Source: Trichoplax adhaerens (Eukaryota; Placozoa; Uniplacotomia; Trichoplacea; Trichoplacidae). From it: a stretch of 64,000 nucleotides of DNA. Position numbers and translations under genes: made by a program. Numbering within the stretch: the first letter of the stretch is position 1; every line of letters starts with the position of its first letter. The stretch lies in contig NW_002060948.1 of the NCBI RefSeq assembly GCF_000150275.1, forward strand, positions 2,224,180 to 2,288,179. Direction: 5' to 3'. Below are positions 1 through 14,074 of this stretch, piece by piece. The notes under the pieces were generated by a model that was not told the origin of the DNA, did no database searches, and saw nothing but the letters and a program-made list of their open reading frames with translations.

Positions 1-3000
1 GACCAATTTAGAAGCATTCTTAGATTGATTATTATCATTCTGAGGTTTAAATTTACTTATTGGAGCCGCTTTAGTCTTGATTTGATTATTATTGTTATTA
101 TTTAAGTGATGATTACAATCTTTTCCTTCACTGTCTCGATTTTCGCCGTTAATGGAACATTTCTTTTCAAGTTTTTTTACCGTAGCCCGTAAACGTATTA
201 CCTCCGTATGCATATCGATTAACTCTTGAGTCTGTAAGACATTTTGTTCCTTCGATTTGGCCAATTCAGAATGTAACGACTATATGTGAAGAACAAAATT
301 CAGGGAGAAATATGCATCACAATCAATTTAATTAATTTAACAGTCTAATCGAGAGAATTAAATTTTGTTCACTTTTTTTATAATGCCTTCTGTTGCCTTC
401 AACTGATATACTTACCACCGTCTCTTTCAATAAATGAACATTTTCATTCATGACTTTAATAAATTTCTTTTTCAATACGTCTATTTTCTCTCCATTTTCT
501 AATTTACATTCAACCAAGAAGTAAACATGGTTTCGGTGATACAAGTTATTAGACGAGTAGATTAAATACTTTCTTATTCAGTTTAATCTTAGCCATGCAC
601 ACATAGTTATTTGTAGACTAACCCGAAAATGGAAGTAATAATTTGATAAACTTCTATAAATACTACCATATCGAAAGAGTAAGTAGTACTTACGGTCATC
701 TATGGCGTTAAGACTTAGGTCTCCATCACTACAAATAGAACTATTGTCCTCACTGCCATGTCCAGACTGGTGATCTTTTAGATGGAACAGTGATGGCATT
801 GATAGTCGTTTGAAATTACTTTTAGATAGTCCTTTCTATAAGAATGTCGAGATTAAAAACAGTGATATCATCAAATTAGATTTTAAGTTCTGGATTAAAT
901 AAATTCTTAATAATCAAGAAGATGGATATTAGTTAAAATAAGATTTGAAGTATAGAGTGAAATGTTACCATCAAGATTTGAGGAAGAACTAGGTATCTAC
1001 CTATCTGCGGATCATATAGTATTAAATGGCTATTATTATAGTAATAACTGAATGATTGTGGTAGTAAACGATAAAATTGAATGCTATAAATTGAAGGCGA
1101 TACCAAAAAGAGATTTGGCCACATTATACTTACTAATTTGTGGTTCTACTTTAATCATTTAGGAACTACCGTAATGAACAAATTTGGATAACTGTAATAC
1201 TGAACTATTTGCATCTTTGAGGATCAATTTCCTGTTCATGTATTCCATTTAACAGATTAAATTCGCGGCCACAAGCCGATTTTAAGTAGTCGAATATAAA
1301 AAATTTATTGATTGTTTATCGTGAGTTTGCTTTAGCATAAAATTACCAACTCTCGATGAGACACATTAATGTTATTAATGGATTTGGATGGTGATATGGA
1401 TTGCCTGTTAATAGTATAAAAAGTATATAAGAATGAGTTTAATAATGTCGAAAGTATAATCTAAAAAATTTTAAGTTGGATAATTGTAGTAAGTACAATG
1501 AATGAAATCAAGCAATATTCACTTAGCAATTTCTTCTGGTTTTTCTGGAAATGCATCCACTGTCGCCAAACGAGTAATTTTATTTTGCTTTTTTAAGCGA
1601 GAAGCTGGTGTTTGAAGCTTAAAAAGGGAATAAGAAAGAAATAGAGTATAGATAAATACATTAATTTAGATTCTGTAAAAATTCCTTAATTATTTAAAAA
1701 TAGGGCTGTAATATGAAATTTAAAGATATAGTTTGCTTCATATTGCTCTCATTGATCAAACAAATAGTTACCTTCCTAAATATAGAACTAGACGGGGATC
1801 CAACTTTATTAACTTCAGTAATACTCTTCATTTTATCGCTATAGGCTAGATTAGCCTGAAAGTGTTTAATATACCAATTTATAAATAAGAAACAATTTCA
1901 ATTTATTAAGCCCTACTTTATATTTCAATTTAGCGCAAATAAACATTTAATCTGCCGTAATTACGTGCTTAGAAGTGCAATAAGATACCGTAAATGCATT
2001 TATGATGATATATATGCTTTACCGTTATTCCTAAATGGGTAAAACCATTCTCAAACTTTAAATCTTCAACCAAAGCTTTCAACAAATGTTCTCGTGTTCT
2101 TATCTAGCCGTTAAATAGTGCATGGATTCAGGCACAAATGATTGCAGAAGTCAATTTAATTCCTGAATTTATCGTTGTCGATGAGCTTACTGCCATCGTA
2201 TTGTTGCTTATTTCATGTTTAATATTACCTCCAGTTTTGTAAATACTTCAGCTTTATAAGCTGCATGCTCGGCTGCGATTAATTTTGTTAAAAGAAATTC
2301 ACGAAATTTTGGCCCCTATTAATGCATAATTGTTAGATCTTTTGCAACATCCTGTACCCTAAATACATTGACTGCGCGTACTAAAAGATCTGGTATATGC
2401 TTCACAAATTAAACGAACCTTTTCAAAAACTGCTGGACATGGTAAGTGTGGTTTAAATGCTGGAACATCTTTACGTCCTGCTACCGATACCTTCAAATAA
2501 TAAAATCAAAATGCAAATTAAGTATAGCACATTCCAATTTCTAACTTATAACTTTATTAAATTAATGCAAGTTCTAAAATAAAAATGTTGTTAGAACTTT
2601 AAAAATCAAACAGCTGAAATTGACCTTTCGTCAACAAATATAAATTAGCTATCGTCAAATTGTGTATTACGATACCATATGATCATGTCATTATGCTATA
2701 AATGAATTAAAGTAATGGAAAGAGGAGAAATATTGTGTCAACAGCAAGTAATATCCAGTATTAGAAATTATTAGTAATTTAGCTTCATTACCTTATATTT
2801 TGTTACTTTCTTATCAACTATAACAGGTTGAACAACAACATAGACATGCAAAAAATGAGAGGCGATGGAATTTGGTGAAAATGGTGTATTTTCTTCCTGT
2901 TTTCAAGATAGAAAGATTGAAATTTTAAGTTAGGAAAGCTGTACTTTATGGATTAATAGGATAAATCCAAATCATATTCTTTTACTGAAGGCATATGTAG

Positions 3001-6000
3001 TATAGTGCTAATAGTTGTATAATTTAGGAACCTATTCATTTATCTAATATTCTTACAATATCGCTAGTATATTGGATTAACTTATAATTGAGTATTCATT
3101 TTTAATTATATGTAGCTATGATACCTGTAATTTAAGAAACTAATTTATAAATTTGATCATTAATTTACTTGCAACACAATCGTATAAAATTATTTACTCT
3201 ATGTCTGCAGTTTAAGATATTTACTTATAAGATCCTTACCTGGAAAACAATAGATACTATATCATTTCCGATATGCCTTTTTCGCTGCAGCTAAGTGATA
3301 AAATGTTTAAATTGGGGTTAATTTAAAGATATAGTACTTATAATACGATTAATATTTAGAGAAAGACGCAGTACTTTTATATCAACATTACTTTAGTTTG
3401 ATTGTAGTACTATATCGTAAAAATGGAGCCTTATACTTGTATAAGATTCTATATTGCTCTTTATGTATAAATTAAGTTTAAATTATGGTATGTGGAATAA
3501 TGAAATCAAATACCCTAGAAAGAATTCTTACGGAATATACTACAACTTAGCTAATTCATACAATATTATCCATAATTGTAGGATTACTATTAGATAAATA
3601 AAGTAAAGAGAGTTTAGCCAGTACCTTTTGCCTATCTTGCTTTTCATAAGGGAGTAAAGTCGAAACATGAAACATGATTTCTTTATCTTTAAAACGCGTA
3701 TAGTAGGACTCCATTCCAGTGTTATTGTGGTTTACATCAAGGCCGCCAGCAAAGCTGAAAAATAAGTTAGTATTGCCTATGACTGATAGTATAAAATTTC
3801 AATTTTGATTTGATACCCTTTAGACAGAAAATATGAAGAATGCATGTACCCCTTGAACCCTTCTAGAGTAACACGATCTGCGATAAGGTTCAAAAATTCT
3901 GTTAAGGCCGGAGACTGTTGTTCGTTGCCAAAATATTCTTCTTCTTTAGTCTATAAATTTTAAAGCAATTGTTGGGATTTAAAATCCTTTACTGATATGA
4001 GAAATTTCATCTAGATTTATTGATAGTTGTTAGTCTAATTGAAAGAAGATATGTAATGTTATTTGGGCATCTGAGTACTTTAAGTGTTATAGAAATATCC
4101 ATTTATATGGAAGTTACAATAATAGTTACAAATATACTTAGATTTCCATTAAGAAACATCTGAAGTATTACAGAATATACCTGGCCAAAACGTTGCGTAA
4201 AGATTCCAAATTTATAATTATGAATCAAATTGTGCTCCTCATACTTTGTTATTAGATCAGACGACTGTAAGGAAAAGGTAAATTTGTTGATTAAACAAAA
4301 TTATTAACAAATGGCCACAATCGATATTTTTAAAAATTGTATAAGTGCAAAGAATAGAATCGTCAAGATATTCTAATGTTCAATCCACATCAATAAATAC
4401 TGAATTTATAACGAAAATCTTGGTTACCCATGGCGAGATGATAACGTCAAAATCAGTATTCGAAATTTCCTCGCATATCATCTATATTATAAATAAAGTT
4501 TACAATAAAGTTACCAAAGTAAGCTCCACTCCGCACATATTAAAGTTTTGATATTATAAATTTTAGATCTCAAATCATATATTAAACATTACTTAATGTA
4601 TGTTATATGCAGCACTGGATGTTATTTTGAATAGTATCGACACTTAATCAAAGGCTATCCTATTCACGCTTTTCAGTCTAGAAATAGCGTTTCGATGCTA
4701 AACTTGATGTTGGAAGGTATTAAATAGTACTATGGTGCATAGTGAGTATTTAAAATTCGATTTCGTAATGAATTGCCTTACCTTAGCTACTTCAGAAGGG
4801 GAAGGATAAGATACAAACATATTACACGGCAGTAATTGATGAATAAATAAATTTTTCGATCTATATTTGAAAATTAGAAGACATTAATTTTATTAGCAGA
4901 AATAGAAATACAAGATTAATGTGGATTAGAAGACTATATTAATTAGTATTATAAACTGAAACCAGTAATAAGGAATTTAAAATAGCTACTAGTGACTTAA
5001 TACTATGGGCCTACCGTCAGGTTTGCCCTTCTGACTCCTACCTATAGTACGACGCTAAAATACTCTATCGTCAGGAGATTTACAGTAAGCAACTAGTTTC
5101 TCTTAGATAAAATTGAACCCAAACTATTTTGAAAAATCCGACAATTTACAGTACTGTTACAATAGCCTCAGTTATCGATAGATAGATGATATTATAAAAT
5201 TATATATATAACGTTATGGATAGCGATATTATTAATAAATACTAAAAATATGCCACCTTACAAAAATATGATAAGTATCTACCCGCGAAAATCACTTCCT
5301 GACAGTTGGATTACTACAAACCGTAATAGCGCGCGAATACATTCACAGTCTTCAATAGTGTCCATCTTTAGAGATAGTAATACGAATCCTAAATTTTTGT
5401 CGTCTGTATAATAGTTATGATGTTCCTAGAAATTTTAATATTTATGATTTGAAACAATTTAATATGGTCTAAGTAGAGAAGATATAGATTAAAAATATGG
5501 AATCTATAATAATTAAAATTTATGAGAAATCAAATTATATTATTTGAGATATATACCGTATAAATGTTGCATGTAGAGATAGATAAGTGATGCACATAAA
5601 TCATATGAATATATATCTACTTAATATTTATATAACTCTATTAATATGCTATATCTGCAATGTAGTCGCTAAATCTTCTATTGTAGAACCTTTACATTCA
5701 ATAAACTAATATTGACGTATTCAAAAATAAAGTTACCTTTCCTTTGTAATGCTTGCGATAGGTTAAGGCTTCTTCGTCACGTTCATGTTTCAAGTATTCT
5801 TCGGAAAGCTGTAAATTATGCTCGTCAATATCGTAACCATTGATACCAGAATCGATCCAGTAAGTTGATTCTGTAGTTGGATATATCATAGGATAAGGTG
5901 GACCGCCTTGTAGCACCTGAAATAAAGTTATGAATAGTATGAAAAACAACATCAATTAATAATAAATTGAGCAAATAAATGACTATTAGAAATTCTGTTA

Positions 6001-8817
6001 TTAATAGATATATTTTATTATTCTTCTATTATTCGTAATCTTACTTCATCTATAGATGATCTTTTCTCCAGCTAAGAACACAGTCAACCAAATAGAAATA
6101 TGAAAAAAGTAAGAAAAATAATTACTTTGAGCAATAAAATGAATAGAAAACAATCGAAGAATTTTAAATTTATAAGCCACCCTTTCGCTAAATTTGTATC
6201 ATTAAGAGTGTATTTGACTTAACTTGATGTCTTAAAACTAAAACTGTAACTCGGTAATGCTCTGAAACTTTATACTATCAATTACAGAGACAAGAATAGC
6301 TATGCATGATAAAATGAAACGTATAAGATAGGACGACTTTGTTTTTAATTCAATGAACTTTATAGAGGCTTTTATGGGATAAATTTTCGAAAAGAATTAT
6401 CTACTAAGGAATTTGGAAAATTATGTACTACGAATGCATTACTTAAGAATGATTATAGTATAATTAAGCAATAAAACTATAGTTATAACTGGTACATCCA
6501 TGCATTTAAATATTAAAATTTTCGGTGTAAATTTTTCGAAATGAAGTTATATAAAGAATTAAAAAAATAAAATGTACTACAAATCTATCGTTTACGAACC
6601 ACTGTAACATATTTAGTCAATAAAGGTATATATATAACCTAAAATATTCGTTTATTTAAATGATGATTTTTTTCTGAGCTTCTTTACTAATGGTAATACA
6701 TAAGAGTTAAGATACTGTATATAGGTAGCAATAAGTAGGCAAGCATCAGGATATTGTAACATGTACTAATTTTTCCTACGCAGCACTGTTACCTTTCGTG
6801 TCGTCGTCTTAGCAAATTGACGATGGCTGTGATCGCTCATTTCATTGTTCTAGATAGAAATTAAGAGTCTCATATTTTAGAAGAAAGATATAAATAGGGA
6901 AAATTTAAAAGCAGAAATGATCAGAGACAATAATGGATGAAGAAATTAGAACTAAATGCATTTATAAATATACGTCTTAATAGATGTGGAAATTTAATCA
7001 TGAAATAAAGACCTGCAAACGCTGAATTTGGCTAAAATTACATTATCCATCTATATTTATAGTCCGTTTGGGCATATTTATTAAGTTACTTCGATATTAT
7101 TTCCTCACATAATAGGATATTTAATATGTATTCGATTGTAATCAATATGATTTAATATAGGTTTCATTTTAGTGATTTGCCGTAACCAAAAATTAAATGC
7201 AAGGTAGCGAGAGGAAATAAGTTAAAAGACAATTGGAGAAATCCAAATTAGTAATTATGGTATATCACTGCAATTATCTAACACAGAGTTAGAAATATCT
7301 TAAAACAGCGTAAAAGAGGATTCTGTTAAGACAGAATCCTTACAATGATAATATACAAGTATGCTATAGGAGGCTCAAGAAGAAATGATACTAATAAAAC
7401 CTATAGCACTTCCCAATGCTCTCATTGTAATGAATGATTTCCTGGTATTACGGAAATAATAATTCTGAGTAGCTAAAAATGAAGTGATGGACGTTGTCTA
7501 ATTATGACTATTAAATTTAATAATATTAGCAAAAGACAAAAGAGTTACTAGCTATAGGAAGGATAATAGGAGAAGAAAGCGATAGATATATAGCTGTGAA
7601 AAGATTTCAGTATGAATGGAAATGCATCATGATCGAGCAAAGGGAGATTGCCTTAAAGTAATCTTAAAGTTGAACTTCTAACCTAATCTAGCTGAATTTG
7701 TTTATTAGAGTTATTATAGCGTTACCATTTTACTCCTTCAAGTAAGCGAATGTTGATATAATGGGATTATGGATATAAATTTACCCAAACAAAGAGTTAT
7801 TAGAGTGGTTATAGTAGTCATATCGATAGGAAGATATTTTACGAGCATCCAGTAACACCAAAATGGATGCAAGCATGAAGTAAAGAATACGTCCAAATTC
7901 TTCATTAAAATACTAATTACTAAGAAATATACGTAGAATATATATTTTATGATCAAATATACTATCAGAAATTGAAATTAGAGTTTCAATTTTAAGATAA
8001 AATTGAAGGATTAAGTTAACTTTTAATGGAAACGATCTTGCAATACATGAAAAAGGCAGCTAAAATTCCGAAATAGTAATATGATTACCTGAAGTTGTTT
8101 GACGATATCGATAAACTCGTTGCTAGTACTCTAAAAGTTTAAAAAAATGTCATGAAAATAAATATCCACGTCGATATATCAAATCATAGAATATAATAAA
8201 CAGGGTGAAGAAACAAACAGAAAAAGCAACCATTAAAATAGCTATAATCTGAGGCAGATACCATGAATAAAATTAATAGCTATTACGATAAGTGTTTCAA
8301 GCATAACGTCAATAATTTAATGTCACTCCCTAAGGAATAGATCCGTGAAATACGAATTGAAATTGTAAAGGAAGATAGTAGGGAACCTGATGGTGATTGA
8401 GCCAACGACGGATGTAGCCATAAGTACGCGATAAGTTATATAAATTTGCAGGCATGTTATCGATTATCAAGACAAGAGTTTTTTATTTGAACTTATTTAG
8501 TGAGCCAGAAGTTGACAGTCAAGGTGACAATAATTTATACATCAATAACTTCAAAAATGAATGTATTACCTAATACCTTCTTCTTTTTATATGCAATTAT
8601 GGTAGAATGGCGCAATGCTGGTATTTACCGTCGTTAAATATTCTATGCTATTATTCTATCACTATGGTATCGACAAATAGGTTTTACTTTCAACAATTTG
8701 GAACAACTGCACCTTTATAAATTGCTTTGGGCTAACAGTCAATCATGATCTAATTCCATTACTTACTTGGGAACGTCCAATAACGGGCATGCTTAAAAGC
8801 TTCTTTGATCGTTCAAT
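1..8817 (-). CDS. RAP1GAP: Rap1GAP-like GTPase-activating protein (partial, 21 exons seen)
   Basis: Likely stimulates GTP hydrolysis by Rap-type small GTPases. Exons in coding order: 8767-8817, 8089-8130, 6793-6849, 5737-5916, 5283-5425, 4782-4860, 4428-4481, 4181-4264, 3850-3950, 3625-3754, 3240-3290, 2792-2896, 2419-2490, 2229-2315, 2023-2103, 1772-1855, 1523-1617, 1347-1404, 694-835, 416-498, 279-1. All junctions are GT/AG with matching phases, giving 686 codons in the window. The GAP domain is unmistakable: [14 protein letters not shown], then [15 protein letters not shown], whose Asn matches the catalytic 'Asn thumb' of Rap1GAP, then [20 protein letters not shown]. Exons 8089-8130 and 6793-6849 look like a decayed GoLoco motif. 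After the GAP domain comes a Ser/Lys-rich tail and a coiled coil (416-498 and 279-1) with an Asn run, continuing off the left edge. The first exon was not found. A TGA at 1519-1521 would end the frame if the donor after 1523 were not used, but the next exon restores phase. Confidence 0.9.
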
Positions 8818-11800
8818 CTGTTATAGAATAAGAATTCGACATTGAGAGTTAATAAAATTGATTTAATCGGTTAGATAATAAGAGTTCTTCACTTGGCAAT
8901 TTCATCGTTTATCAGTGATAATTGTCATCAATATTAGCTTGCACGATGAAATTCTTTGAGTATAAAATAATGATCGAACTAAATTAGAAATTAAATTAAA
9001 AGAAACTAGGAAGAAAAATAGGAAATTTAATTATCTTTTCAAGGTTGTCTTGATTTTCATATAAACAAAGTACTGTAGTAAAAAACAATCTACTACCATT
9101 TACTAGAAAGAGATAAATTGAAATGGGAATAAACTGTGCTGCATCATAATAAAGTTGACTAATAATGTAATCTAGTCCGATTTGAATGTTTAATATATTG
9201 TAAGGCTAATAATAGATTGACTCTGTCATATTGGAATGATTTCCTAAAATAAAAATAAAATGGAAATCAAGAAGATACTCTAATTAAGAAACTATATCTT
9301 CCAATATCAATGCACTCTTAACTTTATATTTTTGTTTCAGAGTACAACCGAATATAATTTAAATGTAACAATGTTTTACAATATTAAAAGATGATCCATT
9401 CTTTTATTTAGAATGACTTTTCTTAATTATATAAGATGGAAATTAAGAAAAGACACTGAGATATTATATATCCTATATCATCGAATTAAGTAACCGAGAT
9501 AGTACTGTAGGATTAAAAAAGTAAAACGATTTGGCACAAATGGCTATTAAGGGAATAGATCACTAGTAACCCAATAATATGAACAAGGTGACCGCAATAC
9601 AGGACTTTCCCCTTCTTTTAAGTTATAAGTAGGTTTTGGCTTTTCCTATTAACTCTTTAAGTTTTAAAATAATGCACTAGTTCACTCATAGTAGAGTCGA
9701 TCTTAGAAACATGATCAATAATTGACAATAACGTTTTGTCAAGCAATTTTTCCATGTGGTATATCTTTAGCATAGTTATGACGATAGTTTAAAGAGTATT
9801 TTTAGGACAATAGCGTTCTGGAGTTGTACTTATTGTAATTCTTGAAAAAATATTCTACTTAACAATTGCCTATTCTACTTGGCTACTATAGACGTAATGA
9901 GATTGAAAATGAATCATTTATAATGGTCTTGAAGCTTGACAAAAACAAGTCATTGTCCTTTCGGAATTATTAATGATATCCGGATGTTGGAATTGCATTT
10001 CATCTTGCTTGGATATTCATACACTAATACTACTGATTCTACGTATTCATTCTTGGTTTTATCATCACTCTTTTCAAGATTAATTATTGCATGTTAAAAG
10101 TCAATATCAACGTTAACCTATTTATTATCTTATCCGAGAATGATTCTAGCTATTGCTTAGAGAGAATCTTTTGCCATAAAACAGCATATCAAGTTTTCCA
10201 TAAGCATGTAAGATTGTTGGATAAGGGTGGTTAATCTGTTAAATTGATGTAACCATGATAAAACTATACTCTACGCGTATAGAATTGTACTATGTCTAAG
10301 TTAATTGGTTACTAATATATCCAACTGAATTTGACACTATAGATTATCTTTAATACGCTGCTCTATATTCTAGATATTATAGGTAGACCGATAAATTATT
10401 TATATTTTGGAAGATGTTTTTTTAATACCACAGTTTGTACGAAATTATTCTAAATCGTCATATTCTATTTTTGCTGATAATAATCATTGTTAGGTATGGT
10501 ATTCGTATTAAGGATGGAAAATGATATTGCACATAGATTATTAAAATAGAAAGATTACATCGTACAAAATACCCCCAAAATAGAACGGATTAAAGCTGAT
10601 TACAGATTAAATTTTGTACTATATTGGATACAGTACTATATACCAAGTGCATGTTATGTCGGTCAATTGCTTCTGATGATATGCTACTAGTAATAAATTC
10701 CAAATAATCCTACTACTAGATATACAGAGGGTTAAAAATTCTATTTCTTGCTTTCTCATTCGCTTGCTATGGTGTGTATTAAAATCGAATCTACTTTTTC
10801 AATTCATTACTCTACCTTTAAAGTACTGCCTACGCCATCTTTTTGACTTCATCCTTGCTACAATACGATTTTTATAGTCATTTTATGTGTCGTTAAGATA
10901 GTAGTATTAGCATATTCTAAAATAAATATAATAATTATTTATAAATTGTAATCCAAATTGCGTACTATAAGCCATTATTAACAAGAAGTTCAATATTCAT
11001 TTGCTGTTTGTATAAGAACTTGATCGTATGTAGATTAGTTTACTATTCCAATATTTTGTCAATATCAGTTATACTGTCAATCTGTTATTATAAATCGCTA
11101 AGATCGTTCTATTTCTTGGTACTTAGGGGCTAGGCTTTTACATTATAAAATACCTATTCTTTCCTATTATGTGTCCAATGCAATTCGGTAAACTAAAAAC
11201 GAGGGTATACTGTATAAATCATTATTGATATGCTTGATCCAGTTAATTTTTCAACCATTATCTATTCAACACCTGCTAAGCAGGTGACTTTAAAATAATT
11301 AATCTATTTCATATGAAAGATGGCCGACAGTAGAAGTTAGTTGACGACTTTGCAGTAGATGATTGACTATAGCAATAACCCGAATCGTAGAATTAATGAG
11401 AGCACGCGATATTTGCCCTATTCGAAGAAGTGCTGATAAGTTTATTGGGTAATTCCTATACTATTTGAAATTGGATTTTCAGTATCCAATTCAAGAATAT
11501 GACTAAATTAGCAACTTTAGAATATTAATAGCTTTACGATTAGCCGTAGATGTATTTCGATTGTAAAGAAGTCGAAATAAAAAATTGGCAATGTTATTTA
11601 CGATGAAATATTGATAGATTTTGTGTTTTAGCCTTTTAGCTTTAATCATTGTGAAATCAAAAAATTCGTTATATTCGAATAGACTTTTTCAATCTAGTCT
11701 ATAAAGGAGTAAGCAATCGAAAATATCGTTGCGCGGTAATGGCTATGTCGTGATAAGTTACTTACTTTTACACTGTTGTTTCGAAGAGACATCTTTATGA

Positions 11801-13463
11801 TAACACAATTTTCCTGATCTTTCTTCTTTTAACGTCGATAAGGATAAACAGGCTAACACAATTACTGGTATAGCAGCTTGACCGGCTTTGTAATACTTGG
11901 TTAGATGAATAATGATTAGAAGAAAAGGCTCTTGTTCTTTTTAAAGTTGATCACCTTACAATTGGTAATATTACCACCAAGTTATTGGAGTTTGTGCTGT
12001 GCTACCTGCGTACCAAGAAAGGAAATGAATTTAGAGAAATTATCAACTAAAACTTGTAGATTGGAGCTTCATCAAGCGTTCTTATCTAATACAGAGATGA
12101 CTAAATTAAAAGATATTTATCCGTCGGGGTTAGGAAAAAAAATAACAAAATTGTTGGAATTTAGAACAACATCTGGCACATGCTCAACGTATCCATTTCT
12201 AATAAGAATAAATGAGTTGGAAAATATCCAAGATAAAATCTTAATAAATTGAAATCGTTGTTGTAATAGCCTGTATAAATTTAAATACTATCAAAGGCCA
12301 ATCTCATATGCTGTTTATGATTAATATAATCAATATTAGGAATAATGATTGTAAAATATGTTCAATAATAAAAGGTATATGATTTTTCTTTCATTGATAT
12401 ACTATAAGTGGTGTTTCTCAATTTCCTTATTTATTTTATTCTTTCTTAAATAGATGATATTATAACTATGTACGATACGTTAATATTTATCGCTATTTGC
12501 ATTTAGACGATCGTAAAGTAAATAACTATTAAGAATGGAAAGGCTAAAATATGGAGATATTAGTACTATACTGTTGATTGATCCATAGAAATACAATCAT
12601 TTCTTGCGTATAAATAAATTTTGTATTTATTCAGTTTAATTTAGCACTTTAAATTTCCAAGTCGGTATATGGTAAATAGGGTACGAGAGTGTGAATAATG
12701 ACTCGATTCTCAATACATAAAGGATAGACTATGTCATCATTAACTTTTTCATTGCTTACGCTAGTAACTATATTTTGTAAACTATTACGCTAGGAAGCAG
12801 GTAGATTGCTCTTGGATATCTTTTGATCTTAATTGCCTTATAAAATCGGAGACGATGTTTAATTCGAGTTTTTTTTATGAACGTTTCCAATGTCCCAATA
12901 CAAAATTTAAATTGACATCAGTTTTAAATTGATTATTGGACTACAATAACTATAGACTGTCTATATATTAGCAATGCAATGATAGAAAATCTTATAGTAG
13001 AGGAGCTACTAGTATTGGTCAACTTTAATCACATTTAGCCAATTCTGCCAGTTAATTAATTTTTCGTACTGGAATGGCACTATAAAGCACGCCAGAAGCT
13101 ATTTAGCGCTTTGTCTTATCAAAAATTTTCGATTTTAGCAATTATGTAAACTACTGCTAACACCAATACCTCTCATAGCATTAATTTAGCAGATATTTAT
13201 CGCTATCGTGACGCTAAAGCATAACACCAATGTCATATGCGTCTGTTACTTGTTAACTATAAGACAGAAAGAATATAAATTTTTAATATAAGTGAATACT
13301 TCAACCCATGCTATATTCAGATATGGATATATTTCCATTTCTATGTATTATCTAGAAGTTATGGTCGATTTGGGATACTAGATGAATCTAAAATTTAGTT
13401 TTTATCTTTCTGTTGATCAAGCGAGTAAAAATATCTTTCATGCTGCGTCATTAAGATCAGAAT
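8818..13463. other. AT-rich stretch without a supported gene
   Basis: No exon with both family resemblance and good splice sites was found on either strand. The missing first exon(s) of the Rap1GAP-like gene may lie here. Short open stretches on the minus strand at 9665-9760 and 9955-10090 look mildly protein-like but are within chance length for such AT-rich DNA. The only longer ORF is listed separately at 11932-12252. Confidence 0.5.
11932..12252 (+). CDS. Unrecognised 106-codon ORF
   Basis: This is the longest ORF in the gene-poor interval. The predicted product is basic and moderately varied in composition, with a Cys pair near the start (LCCATC) and a Lys/Leu-rich middle (GKKITKLLEF). 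I do not recognise a family. No splice partners, start context or neighbouring exons support it. In DNA this AT-rich a few ORFs of this length are expected by chance in 64 kb, so it may be spurious or a decayed fragment. Confidence 0.2.
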   Translation: MFFLKLITLQLVILPPSYWSLCCATCVPRKEMNLEKLSTKTCRLELHQAFLSNTEMTKLKDIYPSGLGKKITKLLEFRTTSGTCSTYPFLIRINELENIQDKILIN

Positions 13464-13990
13464 AGCAAGTTTGTTATAGTATACAATTGGAGACCAACGC
13501 TAGCTATTTTAAAAATAATATGATGACTCCTAACCTACTACTAGCTTAGTATTGAAATAAATAACGATAGCGTAGTAAGCACTGCTTCTATGGATAAAGC
13601 AAGTCTGTTATAGTATGGAACTGGAAACCAACGATAGCTATTTTAAAAAATAAAGGGATGACTCTCAAGTAATTAATACCTTAGTATTAAAATAAATAAC
13701 GTTACTATAGTAAGTATTTTCTATGGATGAAGTAAGTCTGCTATATTAACAATTGGAGACCAATGCTAGCTATTTTAAAGAATAAAGCGATGACTTCCAA
13801 GCAATTATTACCTTAATATTGAAACAAATAATTAGCATAATAAGTTCGTACTGCTTCTATGGATAAAACAAGTTGGTTATAGTATACAATTGGAGACTAG
13901 CGATAGCTATCTTAAAAAATAAAGCAAGGATTCCCAAGCATTTAAAAGCTAGTACTGAAATAACTATAGCATAGTGATACTGCTTTTTGA
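13464..13990. repeat. Diverged tandem repeat, four copies of about 134 bp
   Basis: Copies begin near 13464, 13598, 13731 and 13867. Each starts with a form of AGCAAGTCTGTTATAGTA, continues with AATTGGAGACCAACG and TAGCTATTTTAAA, and ends with ATAACG-type sequence followed by CTGCTTCTATGGAT. Spacings are about 134, 133 and 136 bp. Copies differ by substitutions and small indels, so the array is old. No coding frame is conserved between copies. Confidence 0.85.
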
Positions 13991-14050
13991 TAAATATTAT
14001 ATCTGAAATCAACTGAGAATCCGTTAAAGAGTACAATTAGTTTTATTAGC

Positions 14051-14074
14051 AATGTACAATATTATTGTACATTA
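14051..14074. repeat. Short near-perfect palindrome
   Basis: AATGTACAATA is followed directly by a spacer T and its reverse complement, so the site could form a small hairpin. It lies just after the ~134-bp tandem array. No function is evident. Confidence 0.5.

Noticed and set aside
9665-10090. Minus-strand protein-like fragments
   Set aside because: Only 32-47 codons each, separated by stops in all frames; within chance for such AT-rich DNA and without family resemblance.
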